A DNA stretch of 44,251 nt from Caballeronia peredens. GTDB lineage: Bacteria > Pseudomonadota > Gammaproteobacteria > Burkholderiales > Burkholderiaceae. The DNA is taken from the NCBI GenBank assembly GCA_001544595.2, contig FCOH02000039.1, positions 1 through 44,251 on the forward strand, in the 5' to 3' direction. This document shows positions 7,911 to 15,303 of the stretch, one piece after another. A program made the translations under genes and the position numbers. The notes beneath the pieces are model-generated. The model ran no database searches, was not told where the DNA came from, and worked only from the letters and a program-made list of their open reading frames with translations. Each line of letters starts with the position of its first letter. Within the stretch, counting starts at the first letter, position 1.

Positions 7911-7953
7911 CTGCCGCGGCCGTGAAGCCGCAGGTAATGCTTTGATGCGTCGC

Positions 7954-9189
7954 TTAGAAGCGGTGGATGATACCCACGCCTGCTGCGAACATGCTGCGCG
8001 ACGACGACGGAGCCGTCTGGAAGCCATCGCCGATCGACGCGGTTGCGCTGATCTGACGGTTGATCGCGCCGGTCGGCGTGAACGTCGGCGTGCCGAGCGT
8101 GTTGCCGTTCGCGCGCTGGAATGCTTCCAGTGCGTACAGACCCGTGCGCTTCGACAGCGAGTAGTACTGGGACAAGTTGAACTGATGGTACGACGCTGCG
8201 TCGTTGATGCCGTTCGCCTTGCTCGCCCACGTGTAGCTGTAGCCTGCAGCGAAGTCCCACGCGGTCGTGGCCTTCCAGTGCACCACGGTGCCGGCCGTGT
8301 TGAAGATCGCCGTATCGGTGAACTTCGAGTTGATACCCGGGATGTACTGAACGTTCGTGTACGTCGCCGAAATATCCCACGCGCTGTTGAACGTGTAGCC
8401 GAGGCCCACGGCGAAGCGGTTCTGAGCCTGCGCGCCCTGATAGCCGTTGGTCACCGCCGACACGCCCGACTGGCCGCCGGTGTTGGTCGTCGAGGCGTCG
8501 CCGTATACGCCGCCGCCGTTCGTCGAGTTGTTGATGCGCGTGAAGGCCACCGCACCGCCGATCGGGCCTTGCTGATACTGGATCGCCGCCGACCAGGTCG
8601 AGCCCTGATACACGCTGTCGGGCACGCCCGCGAGCGAGTACGAGCCGCTGACCGTGACGCCGTAGAGCTTCGGCGACGTATAGACGATCGAGTTGTTGGC
8701 GCGGTAGATCGTGTCCAGTTCGTCCAGATCGCCCGGGTGCGCGCCGAAGTAACCGGTCAGCCAGTTGGTCGGGCTGTACGGCGACATCAGCGTGTAGTAC
8801 GAGGTGTACTGGCGGCCCAACGTCAACGTACCGTAGCCGGGGTTCGTCAGACCGACCCACGCCTGACGGCCGAACATCGCGTTCGTGTATTGCTGACCGC
8901 CGGTATTGATATTGAAGCCCGATTCGAGCTGGAAGATCGCCTTGTTGCCACCGCCCAGATCTTCAGCGCCCTTCAGGCCGAAACGGCTGCCGGCCCAGAT
9001 GCCCGACGCCATCTTGACGTTGGAGCGTCCGCCGCTGGTCGAACCGAGCGACGTCTGGCTGCTTTGATAAACGATCGAATCGTCGACGATACCGTACAGC
9101 GTAACGCTGCTTTGAGCGAACGCCGGTGCTGCGGCCGCGAACGCCGTGGCTGCGACGACAGCGGCCTTGGTCAGCGTGAAACCCTTCAT
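7954..9189 (-). CDS. Gram-negative trimeric porin (Burkholderia OmpC-like family)
   Basis: A 411-residue outer-membrane porin. The signal peptide ends AAPAFA and is followed by QSSVTLYGIVDDSIVY, the standard start of beta-proteobacterial general porins. The rest is a 16-strand-type pattern with GLKGAEDLGGGNKAIFQLE, FGRQAWVGL, a PYSPTNW loop-3-like segment and the terminal aromatic residue of IIHRF that BAM recognises. It would allow diffusion of small hydrophilic solutes. AGGAG lies 7 nt before the ATG at 9189. Upstream is a 568-bp non-coding stretch with the palindrome CTGGTTAACCAG and possible -10 TACACT (9292-9297). Confidence 0.92.
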   Translation of the reverse strand: MKGFTLTKAAVVAATAFAAAAPAFAQSSVTLYGIVDDSIVYQSSQTSLGSTSGGRSNVKMASGIWAGSRFGLKGAEDLGGGNKAIFQLESGFNINTGGQQYTNAMFGRQAWVGLTNPGYGTLTLGRQYTSYYTLMSPYSPTNWLTGYFGAHPGDLDELDTIYRANNSIVYTSPKLYGVTVSGSYSLAGVPDSVYQGSTWSAAIQYQQGPIGGAVAFTRINNSTNGGGVYGDASTTNTGGQSGVSAVTNGYQGAQAQNRFAVGLGYTFNSAWDISATYTNVQYIPGINSKFTDTAIFNTAGTVVHWKATTAWDFAAGYSYTWASKANGINDAASYHQFNLSQYYSLSKRTGLYALEAFQRANGNTLGTPTFTPTGAINRQISATASIGDGFQTAPSSSRSMFAAGVGIIHRF

Positions 9190-9355
9190 TTTTTCTCCTC
9201 AAGCGGTGGGCAAGTTACCTCTGGACGAGTCTTGGAACCGGTGCCGCCGTGGCGGCTTCGCATGTTTCAACTCGTTACTTTTTCGCTGGCAAGTGTATGG
9301 CTTACAGTCAGAATGCGAAAGAAAGACGCGATGCCGTGTCGTTTTTTTTCACTGT

Positions 9356-9367
9356 CTGGTTAACCAG
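9356..9367. promoter_or_regulatory. 12-bp palindrome CTGGTTAACCAG upstream of the porin
   Basis: A perfect palindrome lies 167 bp before the porin start, in the 568-bp gap 9190-9757. The gap also contains an A/T run (9341-9349). Short open frames in the gap lack ribosome sites and coding character, so I see no gene in it. A role as operator is inference. Confidence 0.3.
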
Positions 9368-9757
9368 TATTTTCGCGAACACAAATATTGGGCAACCGGG
9401 CACCAAACTGACAGCAAGCTGACATCACCATGGCGAACCCGCGTCCGCAAGTGGGCGCGCTTCTGGCCTGAAAGCCTTGTCCGGCGCGGGTTTCACGGCT
9501 TATTCCACGCGCTGGAAAGCATTGCCGGCCGACGGGATAAGGCGCGCCGCGGCCGGGCGCGAGACGATCGTCGGGCGAGATCGGCGTGAGGATGGGGAAA
9601 TCGGCGGTCTGGAGAAATTTCGCGCGTCGGGATGAGAATCTGCGCGTCGTCAAATGCCGCTGCGATTGCACGCGGCTTTCGGGATGGCGAGGCGCATCAG
9701 GGAAACGAAAGGCCGTTGCAGCCTTTCACCGGTGCGCCCGGCCGGAGTGCGTCGTGT

Positions 9758-10030
9758 CTAGGACTCGATTTTCGCGCGCAGTTCGCGGGCGGTTTCGAGC
9801 AGGCCTTCGTAGCCCGAGCGCGCGTGCGCCGGCAGATCGGGATCGCCGACGAGCGTGCCGAGCGTCTCGATGATGCTGAACAAGATGCCCTTCGCCGCTC
9901 CCGCGGCCATCTTGCCGGCGGCATAGGATTCGTCGACGTGCGTGATCGCCGCGTCGAAGTGCTCGACTTCGGGATGCGCTTCGCCGATCTCCGATGCGTC
10001 GTCGCGCGGCTCGGTCGGGTCGGTGTTCAT
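9758..10030 (-). CDS. Hypothetical small acidic protein
   Basis: A 90-residue protein, MNTDPTEPRDDASEIGEAHPEV at its start (two pieces joined) and ARELRAKIES at its end. The middle, GKMAAGAAKGILFSIIETLGTLVGDP, is a possible amphipathic or weakly membrane-associated helix. There is no signal peptide. The start at 10030 is well supported by GGGAGGA about 9 nt upstream; the frame upstream to 10111 is not credible. It follows the Rieske oxygenase gene on the same strand with 77 bp between them, so it may be co-transcribed. Family not recognised. Confidence 0.65.
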   Translation of the reverse strand: MNTDPTEPRDDASEIGEAHPEVEHFDAAITHVDESYAAGKMAAGAAKGILFSIIETLGTLVGDPDLPAHARSGYEGLLETARELRAKIES

Positions 10031-10107
10031 GATGATTGTCCTCCCTACGTGGTCTCTGCTTCCTGTATAGCGCGACCGATGGGCGCGCGCAATCGAGAGC
10101 GCACCGG

Positions 10108-11265
10108 TCACGATGTCGGCAGTTCCTGCACCCGTTCGATGAAATGCACGCGCCGCGTGTCGCCCGTGCTCTTGCCTGCGCCGTGCAGCACGCCGTGTTC
10201 GGACAGCAGCGCGCGCAGCTCGAGGATGACCGGAAACACTTCGTGGTTGTGATCCGCGCCCTGCCGGTCATGCGCTTCCTGCTCGCGCTCGACGATCCAG
10301 CGGTCTTCCGTGAAGATGCGCTCCGTAAACCAGACGAGCAGCGGCCACGCGGCGTCCAGCAGAAACGAAACCTTCGGCCGCCGGATCGACAAGAGGCCGA
10401 ACGTGCGATTAGTGCGCTGCTCGGCGTCGAGCGGCACGTAGGCGATCCAGAGATCCATCACCATCGTCTCGTCCTTGGTGCGGATCTTGAGCGTCTGATA
10501 CGGATAGTCGGTGCGGATCGTCATCACGTCTTTCTGGCCGTCTTCGGGCTTGGCGCCGCGCTTCTGCCCGAACACCAGCGCCTCGCCGATCGGCTGCTTG
10601 CCCGCCTCGCGCGCGAACGTATAGTCGACTTCGATCCAGTCGTCGCCGCGCCGGCGCCCCACAGAACGAGCGCGCATGCTGCCCATCTGGCGCCGGTGCA
10701 GGAACTGATGGTTCATGTCCATCAGGTTCTCGTGCATGAAGGTGTAGTGGCACTTGACGTCGCCGCCGAAGCGGCGCGTCTTGTAGGCGCGGTCGGCGGA
10801 CGAAGAGAGATCGGGAAACTTCACCTGATCCGCGAGCGCCGGATCACCCGTGAACACGAAGATGAGCCCCGCCGTCTCGCGGCACGGATACGCGCGCACG
10901 CCATTGGGCAGGCGCTCGCGGCCGAGATAGGGAATGTCGGTGCAGCGGCCGGTGCAGTCGTAGGTCCAGCCGTGATAACAGCAACGGATGGATTCGCCAT
11001 CGACGACGCCCGCAGAAAGCGGCACCTGCCGATGCGCGCAGCGATCCTCGAGCGCGAACACCTGGCCCGATTCGGTCCGCACGAGCACGATCGGGTCGCC
11101 TGCGAAGCGCACGCCGTGAGCCTTGCCGCGCCTGACTTCGCGCGACCACGCGAGCGGATACCAGTGATCGGGATGGATGTCGACCCGACGCAGATCGCGC
11201 GGCGGCCTGGCTGGCGTGTCGATGGAACCGGCTTCTTGCTCGCCTTGCGGCAGCGCTGCGTGCAT
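10108..11265 (-). CDS. Rieske [2Fe-2S] aromatic ring-hydroxylating oxygenase, alpha-type subunit
   Basis: A 385-residue oxygenase component. The Rieske cluster ligands are Cys76-x-His78 and Cys95-x2-His98 (CAH then CCYHGW). The mononuclear iron site is in ENLMDMNHQFLHR, with Asp183, His186 and His190. This is the class of terminal oxygenases that take electrons from a separate reductase to hydroxylate or demethylate an aromatic, heterocyclic or other lipophilic substrate. No reductase, ferredoxin or beta subunit is adjacent, so electrons must come from elsewhere. CTGGAGG 8 nt upstream fixes the ATG at 11265. A LysR gene lies directly upstream on the same strand, 142 bp away. Confidence 0.88.
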   Translation of the reverse strand: MHAALPQGEQEAGSIDTPARPPRDLRRVDIHPDHWYPLAWSREVRRGKAHGVRFAGDPIVLVRTESGQVFALEDRCAHRQVPLSAGVVDGESIRCCYHGWTYDCTGRCTDIPYLGRERLPNGVRAYPCRETAGLIFVFTGDPALADQVKFPDLSSSADRAYKTRRFGGDVKCHYTFMHENLMDMNHQFLHRRQMGSMRARSVGRRRGDDWIEVDYTFAREAGKQPIGEALVFGQKRGAKPEDGQKDVMTIRTDYPYQTLKIRTKDETMVMDLWIAYVPLDAEQRTNRTFGLLSIRRPKVSFLLDAAWPLLVWFTERIFTEDRWIVEREQEAHDRQGADHNHEVFPVILELRALLSEHGVLHGAGKSTGDTRRVHFIERVQELPTS

Positions 11266-11360
11266 GTACGACGCCTCCAGTGAAAAGGAGATCGGATTAA
11301 GCGCCGCGATCGAATGCGACGCAATGAACGACCATTCGCAGTCTACACGGCGACGATCGT

Positions 11361-11376
11361 TTCGGCGCGCGCCGAA
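11361..11376. promoter_or_regulatory. 16-bp perfect palindrome upstream of the Rieske oxygenase gene
   Basis: TTCGGCGCGCGCCGAA lies about 100 bp before the oxygenase start and after the LysR stop. A second palindrome, CGATCATGATCG, is at 11393-11404. Either could be an operator or part of a transcript end. GC-rich palindromes are common in this genome, so the support is weak. Confidence 0.3.
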
Positions 11377-11407
11377 TGGCCCGTGATTGTGCCGATCATG
11401 ATCGTCG

Positions 11408-12328
11408 TCAGGCGGACTGGCCGAGATGCGCATGCAGGTAGTCGATCAGCGCGCGCACCTTCGGCGGCAGAAAGCGATTGGGCGGATAGAGCAGCCACAC
11501 GGGCCCGCGATACGCGCGCGCCTGCATTTCCCAGTCGGCGAGGACGGCTTGCACCGTGCCCGCCGCGAGCGCGTCGCGGGCGGCGAAGTCGGGCAGCATG
11601 GCGATGCCGAGCCCGGCTTCGGCCGCCTCCAGCCGCGCGCCGGCGTGATTGGCGACGTAGCGCCCGCGCACCGTGACGCTCGCCGCCTCGCCGCTCCGTG
11701 TGAAGCGCCAACGGTTGTCGTCCGCCGTCTCTCCCAGATAGATGCAATCGTGCTGCGCAAGTTCACGCGGATGCGCCGGCGCGCCCCGCTCGCGCAGATA
11801 GCCCGCCGATGCGCACAGCAGCCAGCGCACGCGCCCGAGCGGCCGGGCCGCGAGTCCCTGCGGCGGCTGGCCCGTCGCACGGATCACGAGATCGACGTCG
11901 CTTTCGAGCGGGTCGATGTCGTGATCGGCGAAAACGAGTTGCAGGTCGACCTCCGGATACGCCGCGAGAAATCCCGCGACGAGCGGATGAATCACGGATT
12001 TGGCGTAAGCCGTCGGTGCCGACAGCGCGACGCGTCCCTGCGGCTTGCCGGAAAGCTGCCCGGCGGCATCGACTGCGCCCGACGCGGCCGCCGCCATGTC
12101 CCGGCAATGCCGGTACACCTGATAGCCCGATTCGGTCACGCGAACCTTGCGTGTCGAGCGTTCGAGCAGGCGCGTGGCGAGCGCTTCCTCCAGACGCTTG
12201 ATTTGCCGGCTTACCGTCGATGGCGTGCTGCCCAGTTGCCGCGCCGCAACCGAAAAATTCCCCGCATCGACGACGCGCGCGAAGACCGCCATGTCGGGCA
12301 GCAGGTTGAAAAGATCGGCTGGATTCAT
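11408..12328 (-). CDS. LysR-family transcriptional regulator
   Basis: A 306-residue LTTR. The N-terminal winged helix-turn-helix is at about 12-70 (GNFSVAARQLGSTPSTVSRQIKRLEE), followed by a linker and a periplasmic-binding-like effector domain. It is of the CrgA/DmlR type by general look. It diverges from the EamA exporter gene with 95 bp between starts, the classic arrangement for a LysR regulator and its target. It also precedes the Rieske gene, which is a second possible target. The start at 12328 has no strong ribosome site but puts the HTH at the usual place. Confidence 0.88.
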   Translation of the reverse strand: MNPADLFNLLPDMAVFARVVDAGNFSVAARQLGSTPSTVSRQIKRLEEALATRLLERSTRKVRVTESGYQVYRHCRDMAAAASGAVDAAGQLSGKPQGRVALSAPTAYAKSVIHPLVAGFLAAYPEVDLQLVFADHDIDPLESDVDLVIRATGQPPQGLAARPLGRVRWLLCASAGYLRERGAPAHPRELAQHDCIYLGETADDNRWRFTRSGEAASVTVRGRYVANHAGARLEAAEAGLGIAMLPDFAARDALAAGTVQAVLADWEMQARAYRGPVWLLYPPNRFLPPKVRALIDYLHAHLGQSA

Positions 12329-12385
12329 TTGTGCATTTGCGACAACAAGGCTGTGCGTTTCGACCGGATTATCGCGCTCAACGCA

Positions 12386-12399
12386 TCATTCGACAATGA
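12386..12399. promoter_or_regulatory. Candidate LysR site in the LysR/EamA divergent promoter
   Basis: TCATT-CGAC-AATGA is a 5-bp inverted repeat with a 4-bp centre, 25-38 bp before the EamA start codon. LTTR boxes are short interrupted palindromes, so it is a plausible but unproven operator. Confidence 0.3.
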
Positions 12400-12423
12400 C
12401 GGCTTATCTACCGGAGCCGCTGC

Positions 12424-13371
12424 ATGACACCCGAATCTCCTGCCCGCCGTCTGCTTCCTCTCGCCGATCTTCTGCTGTTCGCCGTGGCGATGGTGTGGGG
12501 CAGCAGCTATGGCATCGTCAAGAGCGCGCTGGCGTTCTATCCCGTGCTGGGGCTGCTCGCGCTGCGCTTCGGCATCACCTTCTGCCTGCTGGCTGCGAAT
12601 CTGCGACATCTGCGGCACGCGAGCAAGCAGACGTTGCTCGGGGTACTGACGCTCGGCCTTTTCCTCCTGTCGATCTTCCTGGCTGAAACCTTCGGCGTCT
12701 TGCACACGCGCGCCGCGAACGCCGCGTTTCTCATCAGCCTGTGCGTGGTGCTGACGCCGCTCGCCGAATGGGCGCTGCTGCGGCGTCGGCCCGGTGCGAG
12801 CGAGTGGCTGGCGGTCGGCGTGTCGCTCGCGGGCGCGTGGCTGCTCGCGGGCAACGGCGCCCTCTCGTTCGACTTCAATCTCGGCGACGGCCTGATCCTC
12901 GCCGCGGCCGTGCTGCGCGCGCTCGCGGTCTGCGTGACCAAGCGCGTGCTGCGCGCCGCGCCCTTGCCGGCGCTGACGGTGACTGCCGTGCAGGCGGGCG
13001 TCGTCGCGTCGGGGAGCGCGGCGCTGGCGTTCGTGTTCGCGCCGTCGCAATGGCAGCCGTTGCCCGCGCTCGCCGGTCACGGCATGTTCTGGGGCTCGGT
13101 GCTGTATCTCGTGTTCGCCTGCACGCTGTTCGCGTTTTTTGCCCAGAACTACGCGATCGGCCGAAGCAGCCCGACACGCGTTTCGTTGCTGATGGGCAGC
13201 GAACCCGCGTTCGGCGCGCTGTTCGCGAGCGTCTGGCTCGGCGAGCATGTATCGACGGCGGGATGGATCGGCGGCGCCATGATCGTCGCGGCCTCGTTGA
13301 TGGCGACGGTGCCGTGGCGCCGCGTGTTCTCGGCGCGTGCGGGCGACGCTGTGAGCGAAGCGTCGTCATGA
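12424..13371 (+). CDS. EamA/DMT-family transporter
   Basis: A 315-residue inner-membrane protein with about ten hydrophobic helices in two homologous EamA halves. It opens LADLLLFAVAMVWGSSYGIVK, typical of the first EamA helix, and contains LAETFGVLHTRAANAAFL and later RVSLLMGSEPAFGALFASVWLGE, the conserved second-half segment. Members export amino acids or other metabolites in the drug/metabolite transporter superfamily; the substrate is unknown. It is divergent from and probably controlled by the LysR gene at 11408-12328. The ATG at 12424 gives a normal N-terminus. Confidence 0.9.
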   Translation: MTPESPARRLLPLADLLLFAVAMVWGSSYGIVKSALAFYPVLGLLALRFGITFCLLAANLRHLRHASKQTLLGVLTLGLFLLSIFLAETFGVLHTRAANAAFLISLCVVLTPLAEWALLRRRPGASEWLAVGVSLAGAWLLAGNGALSFDFNLGDGLILAAAVLRALAVCVTKRVLRAAPLPALTVTAVQAGVVASGSAALAFVFAPSQWQPLPALAGHGMFWGSVLYLVFACTLFAFFAQNYAIGRSSPTRVSLLMGSEPAFGALFASVWLGEHVSTAGWIGGAMIVAASLMATVPWRRVFSARAGDAVSEASS

Positions 13372-13433
13372 GCACGGCGCGGCTTAAGCGTTCTTCTCGG
13401 CGGCCGGGCGCGCGTCCGGCTCGGCGAGGATAT

Positions 13434-13464
13434 ATCGATGACTGGTCGAGTCATCGATTCGACC
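13434..13464. other. Two overlapping, mutually exclusive hairpins
   Basis: ATCGATGACT (13434-13443) pairs perfectly with AGTCATCGAT (13449-13458). Alternatively GGTCGA (13444-13449) pairs with TCGACC (13459-13464). The element sits between the convergent EamA and methyltransferase genes. There is no T run, so it is not a standard terminator, although an end-of-transcript role is likely. Confidence 0.4.
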
Positions 13465-13538
13465 ATCGCCGGTAACGACCGCGCCTCGGCGCTGCGTGTT
13501 TGCGTCGCGTGCCGGTGGCGCCGTGAGTGCCGCGCGGC

Positions 13539-14186
13539 CTACGCGCTTTTCTCGAAGACCAGACTGAAGTTATTGGCCGGCATCGCGACGACTTCCTTCA
13601 GCGTGAGACCAGCCTGCGCGCCCAGTTCCTCGACCGCCTCCATGTCGCGCACGCCCCAGCGAGGATCGGTCGCGCGCAACTGCGCATCGAAGGCCTCGTT
13701 GCTCGGCGCCGTGTGCGCGCCGTTGCGCCGATACGGCCCGTACAGGTACAGTACGCCCCCCGCTCCCAGACGCGCGCCCGCGCCGCGAAGCAGCGCTTCG
13801 GCTGCCTCCCACGGCGCAATGTGGATCATGTTGATGCATACGATGGCCGCCGCTTCGCCGATGCCCCAGTCGTCGCTGCGCACATCGAGCGCGAGCGGCG
13901 CACCGAGGTTCGCGAACCCGGCGTGAGCGCGCCACGCGGCGATGGAATCGCGCGAAGCCTCATCGGGGTCGCTCGGCTGCCAGACGATCTGTGGCAACGC
14001 CGCCGCGCAATGCACCGCATGCTGACCCGTGCCGCTCGCGATCTCCAAAACGACGCCGGTCGGCGGCAGCACGCGCGTCAGGACCGATAAAATCGCCTCG
14101 CGGTTGCGTTCGGCAGCAGGCGCGCGGCGGCGCACGGCACCTGTGGGGAGCGGAGTTTCGTCGGGGTTGAATGGAGCTTGCGTCAT
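13539..14186 (-). CDS. DUF938 SAM-dependent methyltransferase-like protein
   Basis: A 215-residue protein of the DUF938 family, class I methyltransferase fold. It has RNREAILSVLTRVLP, then VLEIASGTGQHAVHCA (motif I, SAM binding), WQPSDPD (motif II, acidic residue after strand 2) and ICINMIHIAPWEA (motif IV region). The natural substrate of the family is not established. The start at 14186 is chosen because MTQAPFNPDE begins the conserved region; the frame remains open upstream to 15161 only because it is antisense to the ankyrin gene. The ribosome site is poor. Confidence 0.85.
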   Translation of the reverse strand: MTQAPFNPDETPLPTGAVRRRAPAAERNREAILSVLTRVLPPTGVVLEIASGTGQHAVHCAAALPQIVWQPSDPDEASRDSIAAWRAHAGFANLGAPLALDVRSDDWGIGEAAAIVCINMIHIAPWEAAEALLRGAGARLGAGGVLYLYGPYRRNGAHTAPSNEAFDAQLRATDPRWGVRDMEAVEELGAQAGLTLKEVVAMPANNFSLVFEKSA

Positions 14187-14393
14187 GATCGCCTGGGCGT
14201 GAAGTGTCGATGAAAGTGCGGCTGCCGTCGCACCGGGTCTGATCGGATACCGGGTTCGAGGTCGAAGGATCGACGCGCCGGCGGCAAACGCCTCGCGCAT
14301 GGGCGCGATTCGTGCTGTCCGCCTCCGGGCGAAGCACGGCGCGCGGGCAAACCTGTGTATGCTCCCGGATGATCCCGCGCCCGCCGCACATTC

Positions 14394-14450
14394 TTGCATC
14401 TTGCGTTTTGCATGCGAAATGCCATTTGGAATGCAAAACGCAAGATGCAA
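14394..14450. repeat. Perfect 20-bp inverted repeat, member of the dispersed TTGCGTTTTGCAT family
   Basis: Arm 14394-14413 (TTGCATCTTGCGTTTTGCAT) is perfectly complementary to 14431-14450. Inside, AAATG and CATTT (14417-14427) pair again around one base, so the whole element can fold into one long hairpin. It lies in the 345-bp gap 14187-14531, 82 bp before the ankyrin gene; the gap has no other recognisable content. It is not a terminator, since no gene ends before it on either strand. Confidence 0.75.
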
Positions 14451-14531
14451 AACATCGCCGGAGCAACATGCCGACGATACATCCCGAGAACCGAGGAGCG
14501 CGCACGCGGCGCGACCGAAACGGAGTGAATC

Positions 14532-15113
14532 ATGCCGCATGATCCGAACCAGGACACGAAGAAGCCGTCGAGCGACGGCCCCGACGACGACATGATCGCG
14601 TTTGCGAGCGAAGTATTCGATGTCGCGCGCCGTGGCGACGCCGCGATGCTCGACGCGCTCCTCTCGAAGGGCGTGCCGCCGAACCTGCGCAACGAAAAGG
14701 GCGACAGCCTCGTGATGCTTGCGAGCTATCACGGCCATGCGGACGCGGTGCGCGTGCTGCTCGAACACAAGGCCGATCCGGATCTGCGCAACGATAACGG
14801 CCAGACGCCGATCGCGGGCGCGGCGTTCAAGGGTTTCACTGACGTCATCGGAACGCTGCTCGATCACGGCGCAAATGTCGAAGGCGCATCGCCCGACGGA
14901 CGCACGGCGCTGATGAGCGCGGCGATGTTCAATCGCGTGGAGATCGTCGAGTATCTGATCGCGCGCGGCGCCGATCCCGATGCACGCGATGCCGGCGGCT
15001 TCTCCGCGCGCGACGCCGCCGAAAAGATGGGCGCGCCCGACACGGCCGCCCTCCTCGCCCGCGTCGCCCCGGCAAGCAGCACGGACAGCGCGCGCACACC
15101 GCCGGACGCGTGA
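14532..15113 (+). CDS. Ankyrin repeat protein
   Basis: A 193-residue soluble protein with about four ankyrin repeats from residue 25 to 175. Typical consensus pieces are GDSLVMLASYHGHADAVRVL, NGQTPIAGAAFKGFTDVI and DGRTALMSAAMFNRVEIVEY, with the connecting ARGADPDARD. It has a hydrophilic N-terminus and a Ser/Ala/Pro tail, with no signal peptide. Ankyrin arrays bind proteins; in bacteria, small ones like this often accompany catalases or membrane enzymes, but none is adjacent here. The ATG at 14532 follows CGGAG at about 11 nt. It is on the same strand as the PRC-barrel gene, but 190 bp with a repeat element separates them. Confidence 0.88.
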   Translation: MPHDPNQDTKKPSSDGPDDDMIAFASEVFDVARRGDAAMLDALLSKGVPPNLRNEKGDSLVMLASYHGHADAVRVLLEHKADPDLRNDNGQTPIAGAAFKGFTDVIGTLLDHGANVEGASPDGRTALMSAAMFNRVEIVEYLIARGADPDARDAGGFSARDAAEKMGAPDTAALLARVAPASSTDSARTPPDA

Positions 15114-15154
15114 GCGTGCGGCGGCATGCGGCGGCTCGCAAACGCGCACCGCAC

Positions 15155-15187
15155 TTTGCATTCATTCTTTTGCATTCAAGATTCAAT
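15155..15187. repeat. Copy of dispersed TTTGCATTC motif
   Basis: TTTGCATTCATTC, TTTTGCATTCAAG and ATTCAA follow each other in the spacer after the ankyrin gene. The first two units form a short direct repeat. Confidence 0.4.
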
Positions 15188-15303
15188 CCGCTTCGGCTGC
15201 ATGCGATAGACACATCCGGCGAACACCGGCGCCCGGCGCGTGTCGAAGCGAACCGACGAACCATTCGAACAAGCAGGTAACCCGGAACCATGGAGCTTTT
15301 GCG

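Noticed and set aside
7942..9363. 473-codon plus-strand open frame over the porin gene
   Set aside because: It is antisense to a gene with a signal peptide and terminal Phe typical of porins, and is Arg/Val-rich without motifs.
9360..9671. 103-codon minus-strand frame in the porin upstream gap
   Set aside because: It has no ribosome site or recognisable sequence, and it starts in the region between divergent control elements. It is treated as non-coding.
11223..11236. PtxS-like TGGAACCGGCTTCT
   Set aside because: It matches the kgu operator at only 11 of 14 positions, is not palindromic and lies inside the Rieske coding sequence.
10036..11283. 415-codon plus-strand open frame over the Rieske gene
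   Set aside because: It is antisense to a gene with intact Rieske and iron-site motifs and shows no domain of its own.
14204..14290. tRNA-like GGGTTCGAGGTC string
   Set aside because: No acceptor stem or anticodon arm can be drawn around it; it is a chance T-loop-like sequence.
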